From NCBI RefSeq assembly GCF_001598335.1, contig NZ_BCYT01000005.1, forward strand, positions 1-64,000: a stretch of DNA of 64,000 bases, given 5' to 3'. The position numbers and the translations under genes are program-made. The DNA is from Sphingobium abikonense NBRC 16140. GTDB lineage: Bacteria > Pseudomonadota > Alphaproteobacteria > Sphingomonadales > Sphingomonadaceae. This document shows positions 55,744 to 63,972 of this stretch, in pieces. How positions within the stretch are numbered: position 1 is the first letter of the stretch; each line of letters opens with the position of its first letter. The notes below the pieces were generated by a model. That model was not told the DNA's origin. It saw only the letters and a program-made list of their open reading frames with translations, and did not search any database.

Positions 55744-56945
55744 CCGAAAATCTTCCTTACCCGCGCCAGACCCTGCACCAGCGCGTCCACATCGCTATCA
55801 TCGCTATACAGGCCGAAGCTGGCCCGCGCGGTCGCGTCAACACCCAGATGGTTCATCAACGGCTGGGCGCAATGATGGCCGGCCCGGATGGCGACGCCGC
55901 CTTCATCCAATATGGTGCCGACGTCGTGCGGATGAACCCCCTGAAGTTCAAAAGAGAGGATTCCAGCCGAAGTGTCCGGTCCAAACAGCCTTACGCTATT
56001 CAAATCCTCAAGCGCCGATCGCGCCTTTGCGACGAGCGCGCATTCATGCGCATGGATCGCATCTAGCCCGATCGCCTGCACATAATCGATCGCGGCCGAC
56101 AGGCCGACCACGCCGGTGATATGCGGGGTGCCCGCTTCGAAACGCGTCGGCGCAGGGGCATAGCTCGTCTTTTCGAACGTCACCTTGTCGATCATGGACC
56201 CGCCGCCCTGATAGGGAGGCATCATCTCCAGCAGTTCCTGGCGCGCCCACAGCACGCCGATGCCGGTCGGGCCATAAAGCTTGTGCGCGGAAAAAACGTA
56301 GAAGTCGCAGTCAAGCGCGGCCATATCGACGGCAATGCGCGGGACGGCCTGGCAGCCGTCGATCAGGATTTTGGCGCCCACGCCATGTGCGATGTCGGCC
56401 GCGCGGCGGCAGTCTAGGACGCTGCCCAGCACATTGGAAACATGCGCCAGCGCCACCATCTTGTGCGCGGACGTGATCATCGCCGCCATGGCGTCAAGGT
56501 CGATACAGCCATCCTGCGTCAGTGGCACGACGTCGATCTGTGCGCCGACTTGTTCGGCCACGATCTGCCAGGGGACGATATTGCTGTGATGCTCCAGCGT
56601 GGACAGCAGAATGCGATCGCCCGCCTTGAGCTGCGTGCTCGCCCAGCTGTGCGCGGCAAGGTTGATCCCCTCGGTCGCGCCGCGCACATAGATAATCTCG
56701 GCATCAGACGCCGCGCCGATGAACTGCGCGACCTTTCGCCGCGCGGCTTCATAGGCCAGCGTCATATTGGCCGAGCGTTCATAGACGCCGCGATGCACGG
56801 TCGCATAGTCGGCCCCATAAGCGCGGGCGATGGCGTCGATCACGGCCTGGGGCTTTTGCGCGGTCGCGGCGCTGTCGAGATAATGCCAGTCGCCGACACC
56901 GGGAAAATCGTCCCGCAGGCGCAGCCCTTGAGCGAGGTCGGTCAT
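55740..56945 (-). CDS. sufS: Cysteine desulfurase SufS
   Basis: A 401-residue PLP enzyme taking sulfur from cysteine. It has HYLDSAATAQKPQAVIDAIA, VTFEKTSYAP, the PLP lysine block DFYVFSAHKLYGPTGIGVLW and the catalytic cysteine in IRAGHHCAQPLMNHLGVDAT. ATG 56945 overlaps the sufD stop (ATGA). No SufE is encoded in the visible operon, so the sulfur relay partner must be elsewhere. Confidence 0.96.
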   Translation of the reverse strand: MTDLAQGLRLRDDFPGVGDWHYLDSAATAQKPQAVIDAIARAYGADYATVHRGVYERSANMTLAYEAARRKVAQFIGAASDAEIIYVRGATEGINLAAHSWASTQLKAGDRILLSTLEHHSNIVPWQIVAEQVGAQIDVVPLTQDGCIDLDAMAAMITSAHKMVALAHVSNVLGSVLDCRRAADIAHGVGAKILIDGCQAVPRIAVDMAALDCDFYVFSAHKLYGPTGIGVLWARQELLEMMPPYQGGGSMIDKVTFEKTSYAPAPTRFEAGTPHITGVVGLSAAIDYVQAIGLDAIHAHECALVAKARSALEDLNSVRLFGPDTSAGILSFELQGVHPHDVGTILDEGGVAIRAGHHCAQPLMNHLGVDATARASFGLYSDDSDVDALVQGLARVRKIFG

Positions 56946-57694
56946 ACCAGCGTCTCCAGCTTCGCGATCGCGGCAGCCTCCAGCCGGTCCTTCACCGCTT
57001 CGTCGCTCACATCGTCGAATACGCCGGCGACGAACGCCTTGAGCAACAATGTCTTGGCCGTGGCCGGGTCCATGCCGCGGCTCGCCATGTAGAACAGCGC
57101 CTGCCGATCCAGTTCGCCGACCGTCGCCCCGTGCGCGCATTTGACGTCGTCGGCAAAGATTTCCAGTTCCGGCTTGGCGTTGGCGGTGGCGGTGCGATCG
57201 AGCAGCATCGCCTTGACCGACTGAAAGGCATCGGTGCGCTGCGCGTCACGCGCGACGTTGATGCTGCCCAGATAGCTGCCGGTGGCGCGCTGGCCCAAAA
57301 TCGACCGGATCGTCTGGCCACTGGTCGCATCCGGCTCGGCATGCGTGACGCTGGTCACGATTTCCAGAGTCTGGTCGCCGCCGCCGATGATCGCGCCGTT
57401 GAGTTCGAAATGCGATCCCTTACCCAGCGTGACGGCGAAGGTTACGCGACCGAGCTTTCCGCCGATGTTCAGCACATGGAAGTCGCAGCGCGCGCCGTCG
57501 GCGATTGCGATGACATAATCATGCACGGCGGTCGCTCCGTCCGCCGCGTCCTGCAACAGATGGCAGCGCGCCGTTTCACCAGCGGCCACATCGATGCACG
57601 TGGGTGCGGGCAGCGGCCAGAGAGTCGCCAGCGCGGCGATATCGCTATAGCGCCACGCTTCGTCGCGCCGCGTCGGAAATATCATGCTGGTCAT
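56942..57694 (-). CDS. sufD: Fe-S cluster assembly scaffold SufD
   Basis: A 250-residue, short SufD with the SufB/D beta-helix: YLGSINVARDAQRTDAFQSV, LEIFADDVKCAHGATVGELD and LFYMASRGMDPATAKTLLLK, ending DRLEAAAIAKLETLV. The start is ATG 57694 (ATGA overlap with the upstream membrane gene); 57685 is a further in-frame ATG. It is shorter than E. coli SufD (about 420), which is usual in sphingomonads where the N-terminal helical part is reduced. It pairs with SufB. Confidence 0.93.
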   Translation of the reverse strand: MTSMIFPTRRDEAWRYSDIAALATLWPLPAPTCIDVAAGETARCHLLQDAADGATAVHDYVIAIADGARCDFHVLNIGGKLGRVTFAVTLGKGSHFELNGAIIGGGDQTLEIVTSVTHAEPDATSGQTIRSILGQRATGSYLGSINVARDAQRTDAFQSVKAMLLDRTATANAKPELEIFADDVKCAHGATVGELDRQALFYMASRGMDPATAKTLLLKAFVAGVFDDVSDEAVKDRLEAAAIAKLETLV

Positions 57695-58068
57695 TTCGCG
57701 CTGTCCCGGATGAGCGCGAACAGCAGGCCCAGCCCCGCCCCCCACATGATAGCCGCCGCGCCGAACTGGGTGGCGCTGCTGACCGAAGCATAGAAGGAGG
57801 GGGCGAAGCTGATCACCAGCCCGTCGAGCATCAGCGCCGTCAGGGTTCCCCACGCCATCAGCGGTGCCAGACGCCCGGGGCTGCAGCGCGTCGCCAGCCG
57901 CAATATGTCGACCGTGAACCAGCTTGTGACGATGATGGCGGCAAAGGCGATGGCGGACATTTCGCCCCCGTCAAACAGGAAGGGGAAATAATGCACGACA
58001 CGCGCCGCTGCGAGCCACAGGACCGCGCCGATCAGGATCGCGATCAGCCTTTGCCTGCGAAACGTCAC
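57691..58068 (-). CDS. Unassigned integral membrane protein inside the suf operon
   Basis: A 125-residue protein with four hydrophobic segments (about 8-25, 37-56, 70-90, 100-120): RLIAILIGAVLWLAAARVVH, MSAIAFAAIIVTSWFTVDIL, LMAWGTLTALMLDGLVI and FGAAAIMWGAGLGLLFALI. It may resemble the DUF5367 type, but I am not certain. Both ends overlap suf genes by ATGA (sufC before, sufD after), so it is co-translated with them. Function unknown. Confidence 0.78.
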   Translation of the reverse strand: MTFRRQRLIAILIGAVLWLAAARVVHYFPFLFDGGEMSAIAFAAIIVTSWFTVDILRLATRCSPGRLAPLMAWGTLTALMLDGLVISFAPSFYASVSSATQFGAAAIMWGAGLGLLFALIRDSAK

Positions 58069-58808
58069 GCCATCACCTCCGCATATCCTTCGCGCTCCAA
58101 CTCCAGCGCCAGTTCCGGGCCGCCTGACTTGACGATCCGGCCGCCGGCCAGGACGTGCACATAGTCCGGCTTCACATAATCGAGCAGCCGCTGATAATGG
58201 GTGATGAGCAACACCGCCTTGTCGGGCTTGCGCATGATCGCATTGATGCCGGCACCCACGATCTTGAGCGCGTCGATGTCGAGCCCGGAGTCGGTTTCAT
58301 CGAGGATCGCCAGCTTGGGATCGAGAATGCCCATCTGCACCATTTCGGCGCGCTTCTTCTCACCGCCGGAAAAGCCGACATTCACCGGACGCTTCAGCAT
58401 CTCCATGTCGAGGCCGAGCAGCGCCGCCTTGTCTTTGGCCAGACGAATGAACTCGCCGCCATTCAGTTCCGCTTCGCCGCGTGCGCGCTTCTGGCTGTTG
58501 AGGCTTTCGCGCAGAAATTGCAGGTTGGAGACGCCGGGTATCTCGACCGGATATTGAAACCCCAGGAACAGCCCGGCGGCCGCGCGCTCATGCGGGTCCA
58601 AGCTGAACAAGTTCACACCGTCAAAGGCGGCCTCGCCACCCGTCACCTCATAGCCGGGACGACCGCCCAGCGTATAGGCCAGCGTCGACTTGCCAGCGCC
58701 GTTCGGCCCCATGATCGCGTGGATTTCCCCCGCCTTGATCGAGAGCGACAGGCCCTTGAGGATCGGCTTGCCGTCGATTTCATTGGTGAGGTCGTTGATC
58801 GTCAGCAT
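58065..58808 (-). CDS. sufC: Fe-S assembly ATPase SufC
   Basis: A 247-residue ABC-type ATPase of the SufBCD complex. Walker A is IMGPNGAGKSTLAYTLGG, the Q-loop LFLGFQYPVEIPGVSNLQFL, the signature NVGFSGGEKKRAEMVQMGIL, and Walker B KLAILDETDSGLDIDALKIV, with a switch histidine in LLITHYQRLLDYVKPD. ATG 58808 is preceded by AAGGGGT. It is a soluble, non-transport ABC ATPase that couples ATP use to cluster assembly. Confidence 0.97.
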   Translation of the reverse strand: MLTINDLTNEIDGKPILKGLSLSIKAGEIHAIMGPNGAGKSTLAYTLGGRPGYEVTGGEAAFDGVNLFSLDPHERAAAGLFLGFQYPVEIPGVSNLQFLRESLNSQKRARGEAELNGGEFIRLAKDKAALLGLDMEMLKRPVNVGFSGGEKKRAEMVQMGILDPKLAILDETDSGLDIDALKIVGAGINAIMRKPDKAVLLITHYQRLLDYVKPDYVHVLAGGRIVKSGGPELALELEREGYAEVMA

Positions 58809-58812
58809 TGGG

Positions 58813-59268
58813 TTACCCCTTGTGCGCGCGCTGGAGCGTCCGCGCGGTCCAGAAGGCCATGTCGCGCACGTCACCCGGCGCGGGGAACAGCGTATCGATA
58901 TGGCGCTTGATCGGCATATAGGGCCACCAGTCCGCGCCGGGTTCGGGCGCGCCCTTTTCCAGGACGCCGGTTACGAATTCGGTCACGGGCTCCATACGGG
59001 CGAGGTTGGGGGCCTTGGCCTTGTGAAACGCCTTGTCGGTCTTCAGCCGCTCGGTGAACGCCGCGTCGCCCTTTTCCAGCGCAGCGCGACATTCAGCCTG
59101 ATAGGCATCGAGATCGCCGAAATCCTTGCGCGCGCGCGCTTCCAGCTCGCCCTCCTCCAGCTCATAATCCTCGGTCAGGATGCGGATGGCGGCCGTCCAT
59201 GACTGGCCATTGCCCACATCCTCCGCGAAATCGGCGAGGGCATCCTGAATATCGTCTTCGTCGCTCAA
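58813..59268 (-). CDS. Unassigned acidic protein inside the suf operon
   Basis: A 151-residue soluble acidic protein (SDEDDIQDALADFAEDVGNG; LEEGELEARARKDFGDLDAY). The C-terminal part has WWPYMPIKRHIDTLFPAPGD, then MAFWTARTLQRAHKG. The start is a TTG with AAGGA 8 nt upstream; ATG 59286 lacks such a site. It lies 4 bp upstream of sufC, so it is co-transcribed. No family recognised. Confidence 0.68.
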   Translation of the reverse strand: MSDEDDIQDALADFAEDVGNGQSWTAAIRILTEDYELEEGELEARARKDFGDLDAYQAECRAALEKGDAAFTERLKTDKAFHKAKAPNLARMEPVTEFVTGVLEKGAPEPGADWWPYMPIKRHIDTLFPAPGDVRDMAFWTARTLQRAHKG

Positions 59269-59279
59269 AATTCTTGTCC

Positions 59280-59594
59280 TTACCATAGACTGATCGTTGG
59301 ATCGCCAGATGCAGATATGGCACGGGCCGTCCACGCCATCCGTCGTCCTGTTTCGGCTACAAAAGCACTCTGTTGATTTTCATTTGGTAGCTGACCGCCG
59401 GCATCAACATAGGATTCGGATAGCACCTTCAACGAAAGGCATTCAGGCGCTGACTCATACTTTGCACCCCTGTCACGAACGACAAGCAAACATTTCTCAG
59501 CTCCTAATTGGAATGCCTTTGCAGCACTAAGCGCCGCATCGTCACTCCCGCAAGCGCTACAAAAGAGAAGAGCTGCGCCTAATACATTCTTCAC
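59280..59594 (-). CDS. Putative small lipoprotein inside the suf operon
   Basis: A 104-residue protein whose N-terminus [20 protein letters not shown] has a lipobox-like LFCSAC-G (lipidated Cys about 15). The rest has two further cysteines ([15 protein letters not shown]) and no recognised domain. Base composition is visibly AT-richer than the suf genes. It starts at a GTG overlapping the sufB stop by 4 bp (GTGA). Probably a recent insertion or a lineage-specific gene; function unknown. Confidence 0.7.
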   Translation of the reverse strand: MKNVLGAALLFCSACGSDDAALSAAKAFQLGAEKCLLVVRDRGAKYESAPECLSLKVLSESYVDAGGQLPNENQQSAFVAETGRRMAWTARAISASGDPTISLW

Positions 59595-61075
59595 CCCACG
59601 CTGCCCTCCAGCGAGATGCCGAGCAGCTTCTGCGCCTCGACCGCAAACTCCATCGGCAGCTGTTGCAGCACTTCCTTGGCGAAGCCGTTGACGATCAGCG
59701 ACACCGCGCTTTCCGTGTCCAGCCCGCGCTGCATCGCGTAGAAAAGCTGGTCGTCGCTGATCTTGCTCGTCGTCGCCTCATGCTCGATCTGCGCCGAGGG
59801 GTTGCGCACCTCGATATAGGGCACGGTATGCGCGCCGCACTGATCGCCCAGCAAAAGGCTGTCGCACTGGGTGAAGTTGCGCACCCCTTCCGCGCCCGGC
59901 GCCACCCGCACCAGCCCGCGATAGGTGTTGTTGCTGCGGCCCGCGCTGATCCCCTTGGACACGATGGTCGAGCGGGTGCCCTTGCCATTGTGGATCATCT
60001 TTGTGCCGGTGTCGGCCTGCTGCCTGTTGTTGGTCAGCGCGACCGAATAGAATTCGCCGACGCTGTTTTCGCCATTCAGCACGCAGCTGGGATATTTCCA
60101 TGTGATCGCAGAGCCGGTTTCGACCTGCGTCCACGAAACCTTGCTGTTGCGGCCCTGGCAGAGCGCCCGCTTGGTCACGAAATTATAGATACCGCCCTTG
60201 CCGTTCTCGTCGCCGGGATACCAGTTCTGAACGGTGCTGTACTTGATCTCGGCATCGTCCAGCGCGACCAGTTCGACCACGGCCGCATGCAGCTGATTCT
60301 CGTCGCGCATCGGCGCGGTGCAGCCTTCGAGATAGGAGACATAGCTCCCTTCGTCGGCGACGATCAGCGTGCGCTCGAACTGTCCCGTATTCTCGGCATT
60401 GATGCGAAAATAGGTGCTGAGCTCCATCGGGCAACGCACGCCCTTGGGAATATAGACGAAGGTGCCGTCGGAAAAGACCGCGCAATTCAAGGTGGCGAAA
60501 TAGTTGTCGTGCATCGGCACGACCTTCCCCAGCCATTTCTTTACGAGGTCAGGAAATTCGCGCACCGCCTCACTGATCGAGCGGAAGATGACGCCCGCCT
60601 CCTCCAGTTCCTCGCGGAAGGTGGTGGCAACCGAGACGCTGTCGAATACCGCATCCACGGCAACCTTGCGGCTGCCCTTCACCCCGGCGAGCATTTCCTG
60701 CTCGGCGATCGGGATGCCCAGTTTCTGGTAGGTGGCGAGGATTTCGGGATCAACCTCATCAAGGCTGTTCAGCTCCGCCCTCTTCTTGGGCTCGGCATAA
60801 TAATAGGCGTCCTGATAATCGATCGGCGGGACGTTGAGCTTGGCCCAGTCCGGCGATTCCATCGTCTGCCATTGGGCAAAGGCCTTCAGCCGCCAGTCGA
60901 GCAGCCATTGCGGCTCCTGCTTCTTGGCGGAAATGAAGCGGACCGTATCCTCGTTCAGCCCCTTGGGCGCGAAATCCTGCTCGATCGCGGACGACCAGCC
61001 ATGCTCGTAGGTGGACGCACGCTCGGCGGCCTCCAGTGCTTCCTGATTGCGTATGGTCGTCACGTCGTCGGTCAT
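59591..61075 (-). CDS. sufB: Fe-S cluster assembly scaffold SufB
   Basis: A 494-residue SufB. Blocks are [60 protein letters not shown] and [20 protein letters not shown]. Also seen are [20 protein letters not shown], the cysteine of [19 protein letters not shown], and [20 protein letters not shown] at the end. ATG 61075 overlaps the Rrf2 gene stop by ATGA. SufB binds sulfur and builds the cluster with SufC and SufD. Confidence 0.97.
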   Translation of the reverse strand: MTDDVTTIRNQEALEAAERASTYEHGWSSAIEQDFAPKGLNEDTVRFISAKKQEPQWLLDWRLKAFAQWQTMESPDWAKLNVPPIDYQDAYYYAEPKKRAELNSLDEVDPEILATYQKLGIPIAEQEMLAGVKGSRKVAVDAVFDSVSVATTFREELEEAGVIFRSISEAVREFPDLVKKWLGKVVPMHDNYFATLNCAVFSDGTFVYIPKGVRCPMELSTYFRINAENTGQFERTLIVADEGSYVSYLEGCTAPMRDENQLHAAVVELVALDDAEIKYSTVQNWYPGDENGKGGIYNFVTKRALCQGRNSKVSWTQVETGSAITWKYPSCVLNGENSVGEFYSVALTNNRQQADTGTKMIHNGKGTRSTIVSKGISAGRSNNTYRGLVRVAPGAEGVRNFTQCDSLLLGDQCGAHTVPYIEVRNPSAQIEHEATTSKISDDQLFYAMQRGLDTESAVSLIVNGFAKEVLQQLPMEFAVEAQKLLGISLEGSVG

Positions 61076-61482
61076 GCCATCTCTCTCGTCAAACTCGCGA
61101 TCGTCACTCCGGCCAGCGCCTGGCGGATCGCATTGTTCGCGACATTCATGTGCGGGCGGATGCGGCAATCCCGTTCCAGATTGCAGTCATGCGCGCCCAT
61201 TTCAGCGCAGGCGGTCATGGCGATCGGCCCTTCGACCGCTTCCACCACATCCGCCAGCGTGATCGCGGCGGGCGGACGGGACAGGCGGACCCCGCCGCCA
61301 GTACCCCGACTCGATTCGAGCAGTCCCGCCCCCGATAACCGGCTCACCAGCTTTTGCGCGGTGGGCAGCGGAATGCCGGTTTCAGCGGCCAGGGTCGTCG
61401 CGTTCATCCGCGCGGCCCCGCAATGGCGCGCAGCCGCACTCATCAGCACCACGGCATAATCAGCGAAACTCGACAAGCGCAT
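61072..61482 (-). CDS. Rrf2-family SUF-system regulator
   Basis: A 136-residue Rrf2/IscR-like repressor of the SUF operon. The winged helix is at about 1-70 ([60 protein letters not shown]). Three cysteines ([14 protein letters not shown]) probably hold an Fe-S cluster, so it senses cluster status. First gene of the suf operon. Its start is overlapped by a Fur/Irr-like palindrome (61482-61498). Confidence 0.95.
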   Translation of the reverse strand: MRLSSFADYAVVLMSAAARHCGAARMNATTLAAETGIPLPTAQKLVSRLSGAGLLESSRGTGGGVRLSRPPAAITLADVVEAVEGPIAMTACAEMGAHDCNLERDCRIRPHMNVANNAIRQALAGVTIASLTREMA

Positions 61483-61498
61483 TGCGAACCATTCTCAA
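61482..61498. promoter_or_regulatory. Fur/Irr-like palindrome at the head of the suf operon
   Basis: TTGCGAA (61482-61488) and TTCTCAA (61492-61498) are an inverted TTGnGAA/TTCnCAA pair with a 3-nt centre, like iron-control boxes of alphaproteobacteria. It touches the first base of the Rrf2 start codon. It could be bound by a Fur/Irr-type protein or the Rrf2 protein itself; an iron role fits a Fe-S operon. Confidence 0.5.
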
Positions 61499-61558
61499 AT
61501 CAGATCGAATCCATCCGATTGCGCATGTGGTCCCCCGCGCGGCGGGAATCAAGGGTTT

Positions 61559-62503
61559 TTATGACAGGCGGTTGAGAACCGCGACGTCGCTGCCCAGGGA
61601 TCGGCGCAGCAATGTCAGCTGCGCGACCGCCGATGGCTCGGTCTGCAACTGATGGGGTGTCAGGCCGATGAAATGCTTGATTTCGCGAATAAAATGCGAC
61701 TGGTCGTAAAAGCCGGCCTCCTCGCATAATTGCTGCCAGCTTTCGCCGTCCAGCGCGATCCGGGCGGAGCAGCGCAGCGCCCGATATTTGCGCGCCAGCA
61801 ATTTGGGTGGCGCGCCATAATAACGGTTGGTGAGCCGCGCCAGCTGGCGCTGGGACAGGCCGGTCGCTTCCGCCAGCGCTTCGATGCGCGGCGACCCTTC
61901 GCCGATCAGCCAGGCATCGACAGCGGCGAGCAATTCCCAGCTGGCCTTGCGCAACGGTTGCACAATCCGCCCAAGCTGTGTCCAGACCAGATTCGCCATG
62001 GCCTCGCCCTCCCCTTCATCCATGGCGCGCAGGCGATCCAGCATCGCGGCAAAAGCGCCGTCGCGGGCGTCGGTGAAATCGAGCAGCCGGTCGGCCAGAT
62101 CGCTGGCGTCCCTGCCGCACAAGGATATCCAGCCGGCAGGCAGCAAGGAAATGCCGAGCACGCGCGCCGGGCCGTCCAGCACGAATCGCGTCGCCCCCAT
62201 CGTCGGTCCGAGCAGGCAGACAGGCGGCGTCGCGACCTTCACGCCGTCCTGAAACTGATAATGGCCGCTGCCCGTCAGCATGAAGCGCAATTGTGGCACG
62301 TCGGCGCGCGTGGCGTCGGCATAGGACTCGGCGGTCACGCTGAAATGATAGATGGACCCGAAATAGAGCCGCAGATGTTCGGGCGGCGGCATATAATGCA
62401 GCCGCACCGGCCCCTGCGCCGCAGCCACCGCGTAGGACAGCGGTCCCCGTTCATCCGGCAGCGCGACTGCGCTCGCCGGCTTAGATGCCTGATGCGACCC
62501 CAT
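61559..62503 (-). CDS. AraC-family transcription regulator
   Basis: A 314-residue regulator. The C-terminal AraC helix-turn-helix pair is at about 205-295: RIEALAEATGLSQRQLARLT, then YYGAPPKLLARKYRALRCSA, and SWQQLCEEAGFYDQSHFIRE, then IKHFIGLTPHQL. The N-terminal beta domain (LRLYFGSIYHFSVTAESY) is a ligand-sensing cupin-like part. Inducer and targets unknown. It lies upstream of the suf operon on the same strand but has its own start, 76 bp before the Rrf2 ATG. Confidence 0.9.
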   Translation of the reverse strand: MGSHQASKPASAVALPDERGPLSYAVAAAQGPVRLHYMPPPEHLRLYFGSIYHFSVTAESYADATRADVPQLRFMLTGSGHYQFQDGVKVATPPVCLLGPTMGATRFVLDGPARVLGISLLPAGWISLCGRDASDLADRLLDFTDARDGAFAAMLDRLRAMDEGEGEAMANLVWTQLGRIVQPLRKASWELLAAVDAWLIGEGSPRIEALAEATGLSQRQLARLTNRYYGAPPKLLARKYRALRCSARIALDGESWQQLCEEAGFYDQSHFIREIKHFIGLTPHQLQTEPSAVAQLTLLRRSLGSDVAVLNRLS

Positions 62504-62596
62504 ATTTTCACCCCGGCGCTCACTATGCGCGTGACGTCACAATACGCAAGAGGCATGAAGTCCAGTGGCCAACCGCCCCTTGGACGGCGAAAGGGC

Positions 62597-62629
62597 AAAA
62601 AATGACCCGGCGACTTTCATCGCCGGGTC
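62597..62629 (-). terminator. Rho-independent terminator upstream of the AraC gene
   Basis: GACCCGGCGA (62604-62613) and TCGCCGGGTC (62620-62629) form a perfect 10-bp stem with a 6-nt loop. On the minus strand it is followed by ATTTTTT. There is no T tract on the plus strand, so it ends a minus transcript begun near pyrD and insulates the AraC gene at 62503. Confidence 0.92.
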
Positions 62630-62768
62630 AGGAAAAGGTCTCGTTGGCCATAGGGCCTAGGAGCCTTCGGGTCGCAGGAGCGCTTTACGCCCGAATCGTT
62701 GAAAGTTTATTGGACAGAACGGACATTTCTTCGTCCGAAACGGTCTCATTGATGACGTTTGCTGTCAT
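62597..62768 (-). ncRNA. Candidate short minus-strand transcript or 27-codon gene
   Basis: A strong minus-strand terminator at its end implies a short transcription unit starting beside pyrD. It includes a 27-codon frame (62768-62685; MTANVINETVSDEEMSVLSN..) without a visible Shine-Dalgarno sequence, and small stems such as CGGAC/GTCCG. It may be an sRNA, a small-protein mRNA or a 5' leader; I cannot decide, and no Rfam-like motif was recognised. Confidence 0.35.
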
Positions 62769-62847
62769 TAAGTAACGCAAACGCGAGCGCGTTGCGCTCA
62801 TGCCACCCTGACTCGACGGCGATGAACGGCGCTGGCATAGCGCGGCC

Positions 62848-63900
62848 ATGTCCTATCGCCTGATCCGCCCCCTGCTCTTCGCGCTGGACCCTGAACGCGC
62901 GCATAATCTGTCGATCGCCGCCCTGCGCATGATGCCGACGGCGCAGCCATTGCCCACTAACCCGATGCTGGAAAGCCATGTGGCCGGCCTGCGCTTCCCC
63001 AACCCCGTTGGCCTTGCCGCGGGCTATGACAAGGACGGGCGGGTAGCGCACAAGATGCACGGGCTGGGCTTTGGCTTTGCCGAACTCGGCACGCTGACGC
63101 CGCTGGCGCAGCCCGGCAATCCCCAGCCCCGTCTGTTTCGCCTGGTCGAGGACAAGGCCGTCATCAACCGCTTCGGCTTCAACAATGGTGGTCAGGGCGC
63201 AGCGGCCGACCGGATCGCGCGCTATCGTCGGCCAAAGGGTGAAGGCCCGGTGATTGGCATCAATATCGGCGCGAACAAGGATGCGACGGCAGCAGGCCGG
63301 GGCATCGCCGATTATGTCACCGGCGTCACCTGCATGGCGCCGCTGGCCGATTATCTGACGGTCAACATCTCCTCCCCCAACACGCCCGGATTGCGGGCGC
63401 TTCAGGATCGCGCGGCGCTCGATGATCTGCTGGGGGCGGTGATGGCGGCGCGCGGCGCGGACCCGACGCCCATTTTCCTGAAAGTGGCGCCCGATCTGAC
63501 GCCGGCAGACATGGAGGACATTGCCGCTGCCTGCATCGACCACGCGATAGATGCGCTCATCGTGTCCAACACCACCGTCAGCCGGCCGGCGCTGCGGTCC
63601 GTCCACGCCGCCGAAGCCGGCGGTCTGTCCGGCGCTCCGCTGACCGACCTGTCGCTGGCCCGGCTGCGCGATTTCCGGCGGCTTCTGGGCACACGCCTGC
63701 CCCTGATCGGGGTAGGCGGCATCGCCAGTGCGCAGCACGCCTATGACCGGATCCGCGCCGGCGCATCGCTGGTGCAGATTTACAGCGCTTTGGTCTATGA
63801 AGGCCCCTGGCTGGCGCGGCGCATCAATAGCGGCCTGAAGGCGCTGATGACGCGCGATGGGGTGCGCACCATCGCCGAATTGGTGGGAAGCGACGCCTGA
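62848..63900 (+). CDS. pyrD: Dihydroorotate dehydrogenase (quinone), class 2
   Basis: A 350-residue membrane-associated FMN enzyme oxidising dihydroorotate to orotate with quinone. It has an N-terminal quinone-tunnel helix region (LIRPLLFALDPERAHNLSIA) and NPVGLAAGYDKDGRVAHKMH. Further blocks are LVEDKAVINRFGFNNGGQGA, the catalytic-Ser NISSPNTPGLRALQDRAALD, ALIVSNTTVSRPAL and LIGVGGIASAQHAYDRIRAG. Its promoter region lies in the divergent 62769-62847 interval. The catalytic base (Ser) supports class 2 over class 1. Confidence 0.96.
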   Translation: MSYRLIRPLLFALDPERAHNLSIAALRMMPTAQPLPTNPMLESHVAGLRFPNPVGLAAGYDKDGRVAHKMHGLGFGFAELGTLTPLAQPGNPQPRLFRLVEDKAVINRFGFNNGGQGAAADRIARYRRPKGEGPVIGINIGANKDATAAGRGIADYVTGVTCMAPLADYLTVNISSPNTPGLRALQDRAALDDLLGAVMAARGADPTPIFLKVAPDLTPADMEDIAAACIDHAIDALIVSNTTVSRPALRSVHAAEAGGLSGAPLTDLSLARLRDFRRLLGTRLPLIGVGGIASAQHAYDRIRAGASLVQIYSALVYEGPWLARRINSGLKALMTRDGVRTIAELVGSDA

Positions 63901-63972
63901 TCCGTTCAGGAAAGCCATGATGATGCTATCGAAAAGGTTGCGGCATGTCGCAGAGCGCCTAGGGTGCCGGTC

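Larger units (their letters stand above)
62504..62847. other. Intergenic region between the AraC gene and pyrD
   Basis: 344 bp without a convincing long gene. It contains the 62597-62768 minus-strand unit and its terminator, the palindrome GAGCGC/GCGCTC (62784-62798) and the pyrD promoter region. Promoters for AraC are likely at 62504-62596. Confidence 0.45.

Noticed and set aside
59280-59594. Extending the 58813-59268 gene upstream to 59334
   Set aside because: The extra residues overlap the lipoprotein gene and ATG 59286 lacks a ribosome-binding site, whereas TTG 59268 has one.
59663-61459. 598-residue plus-strand frame
   Set aside because: It mirrors sufB and the Rrf2 gene, both with diagnostic motifs.
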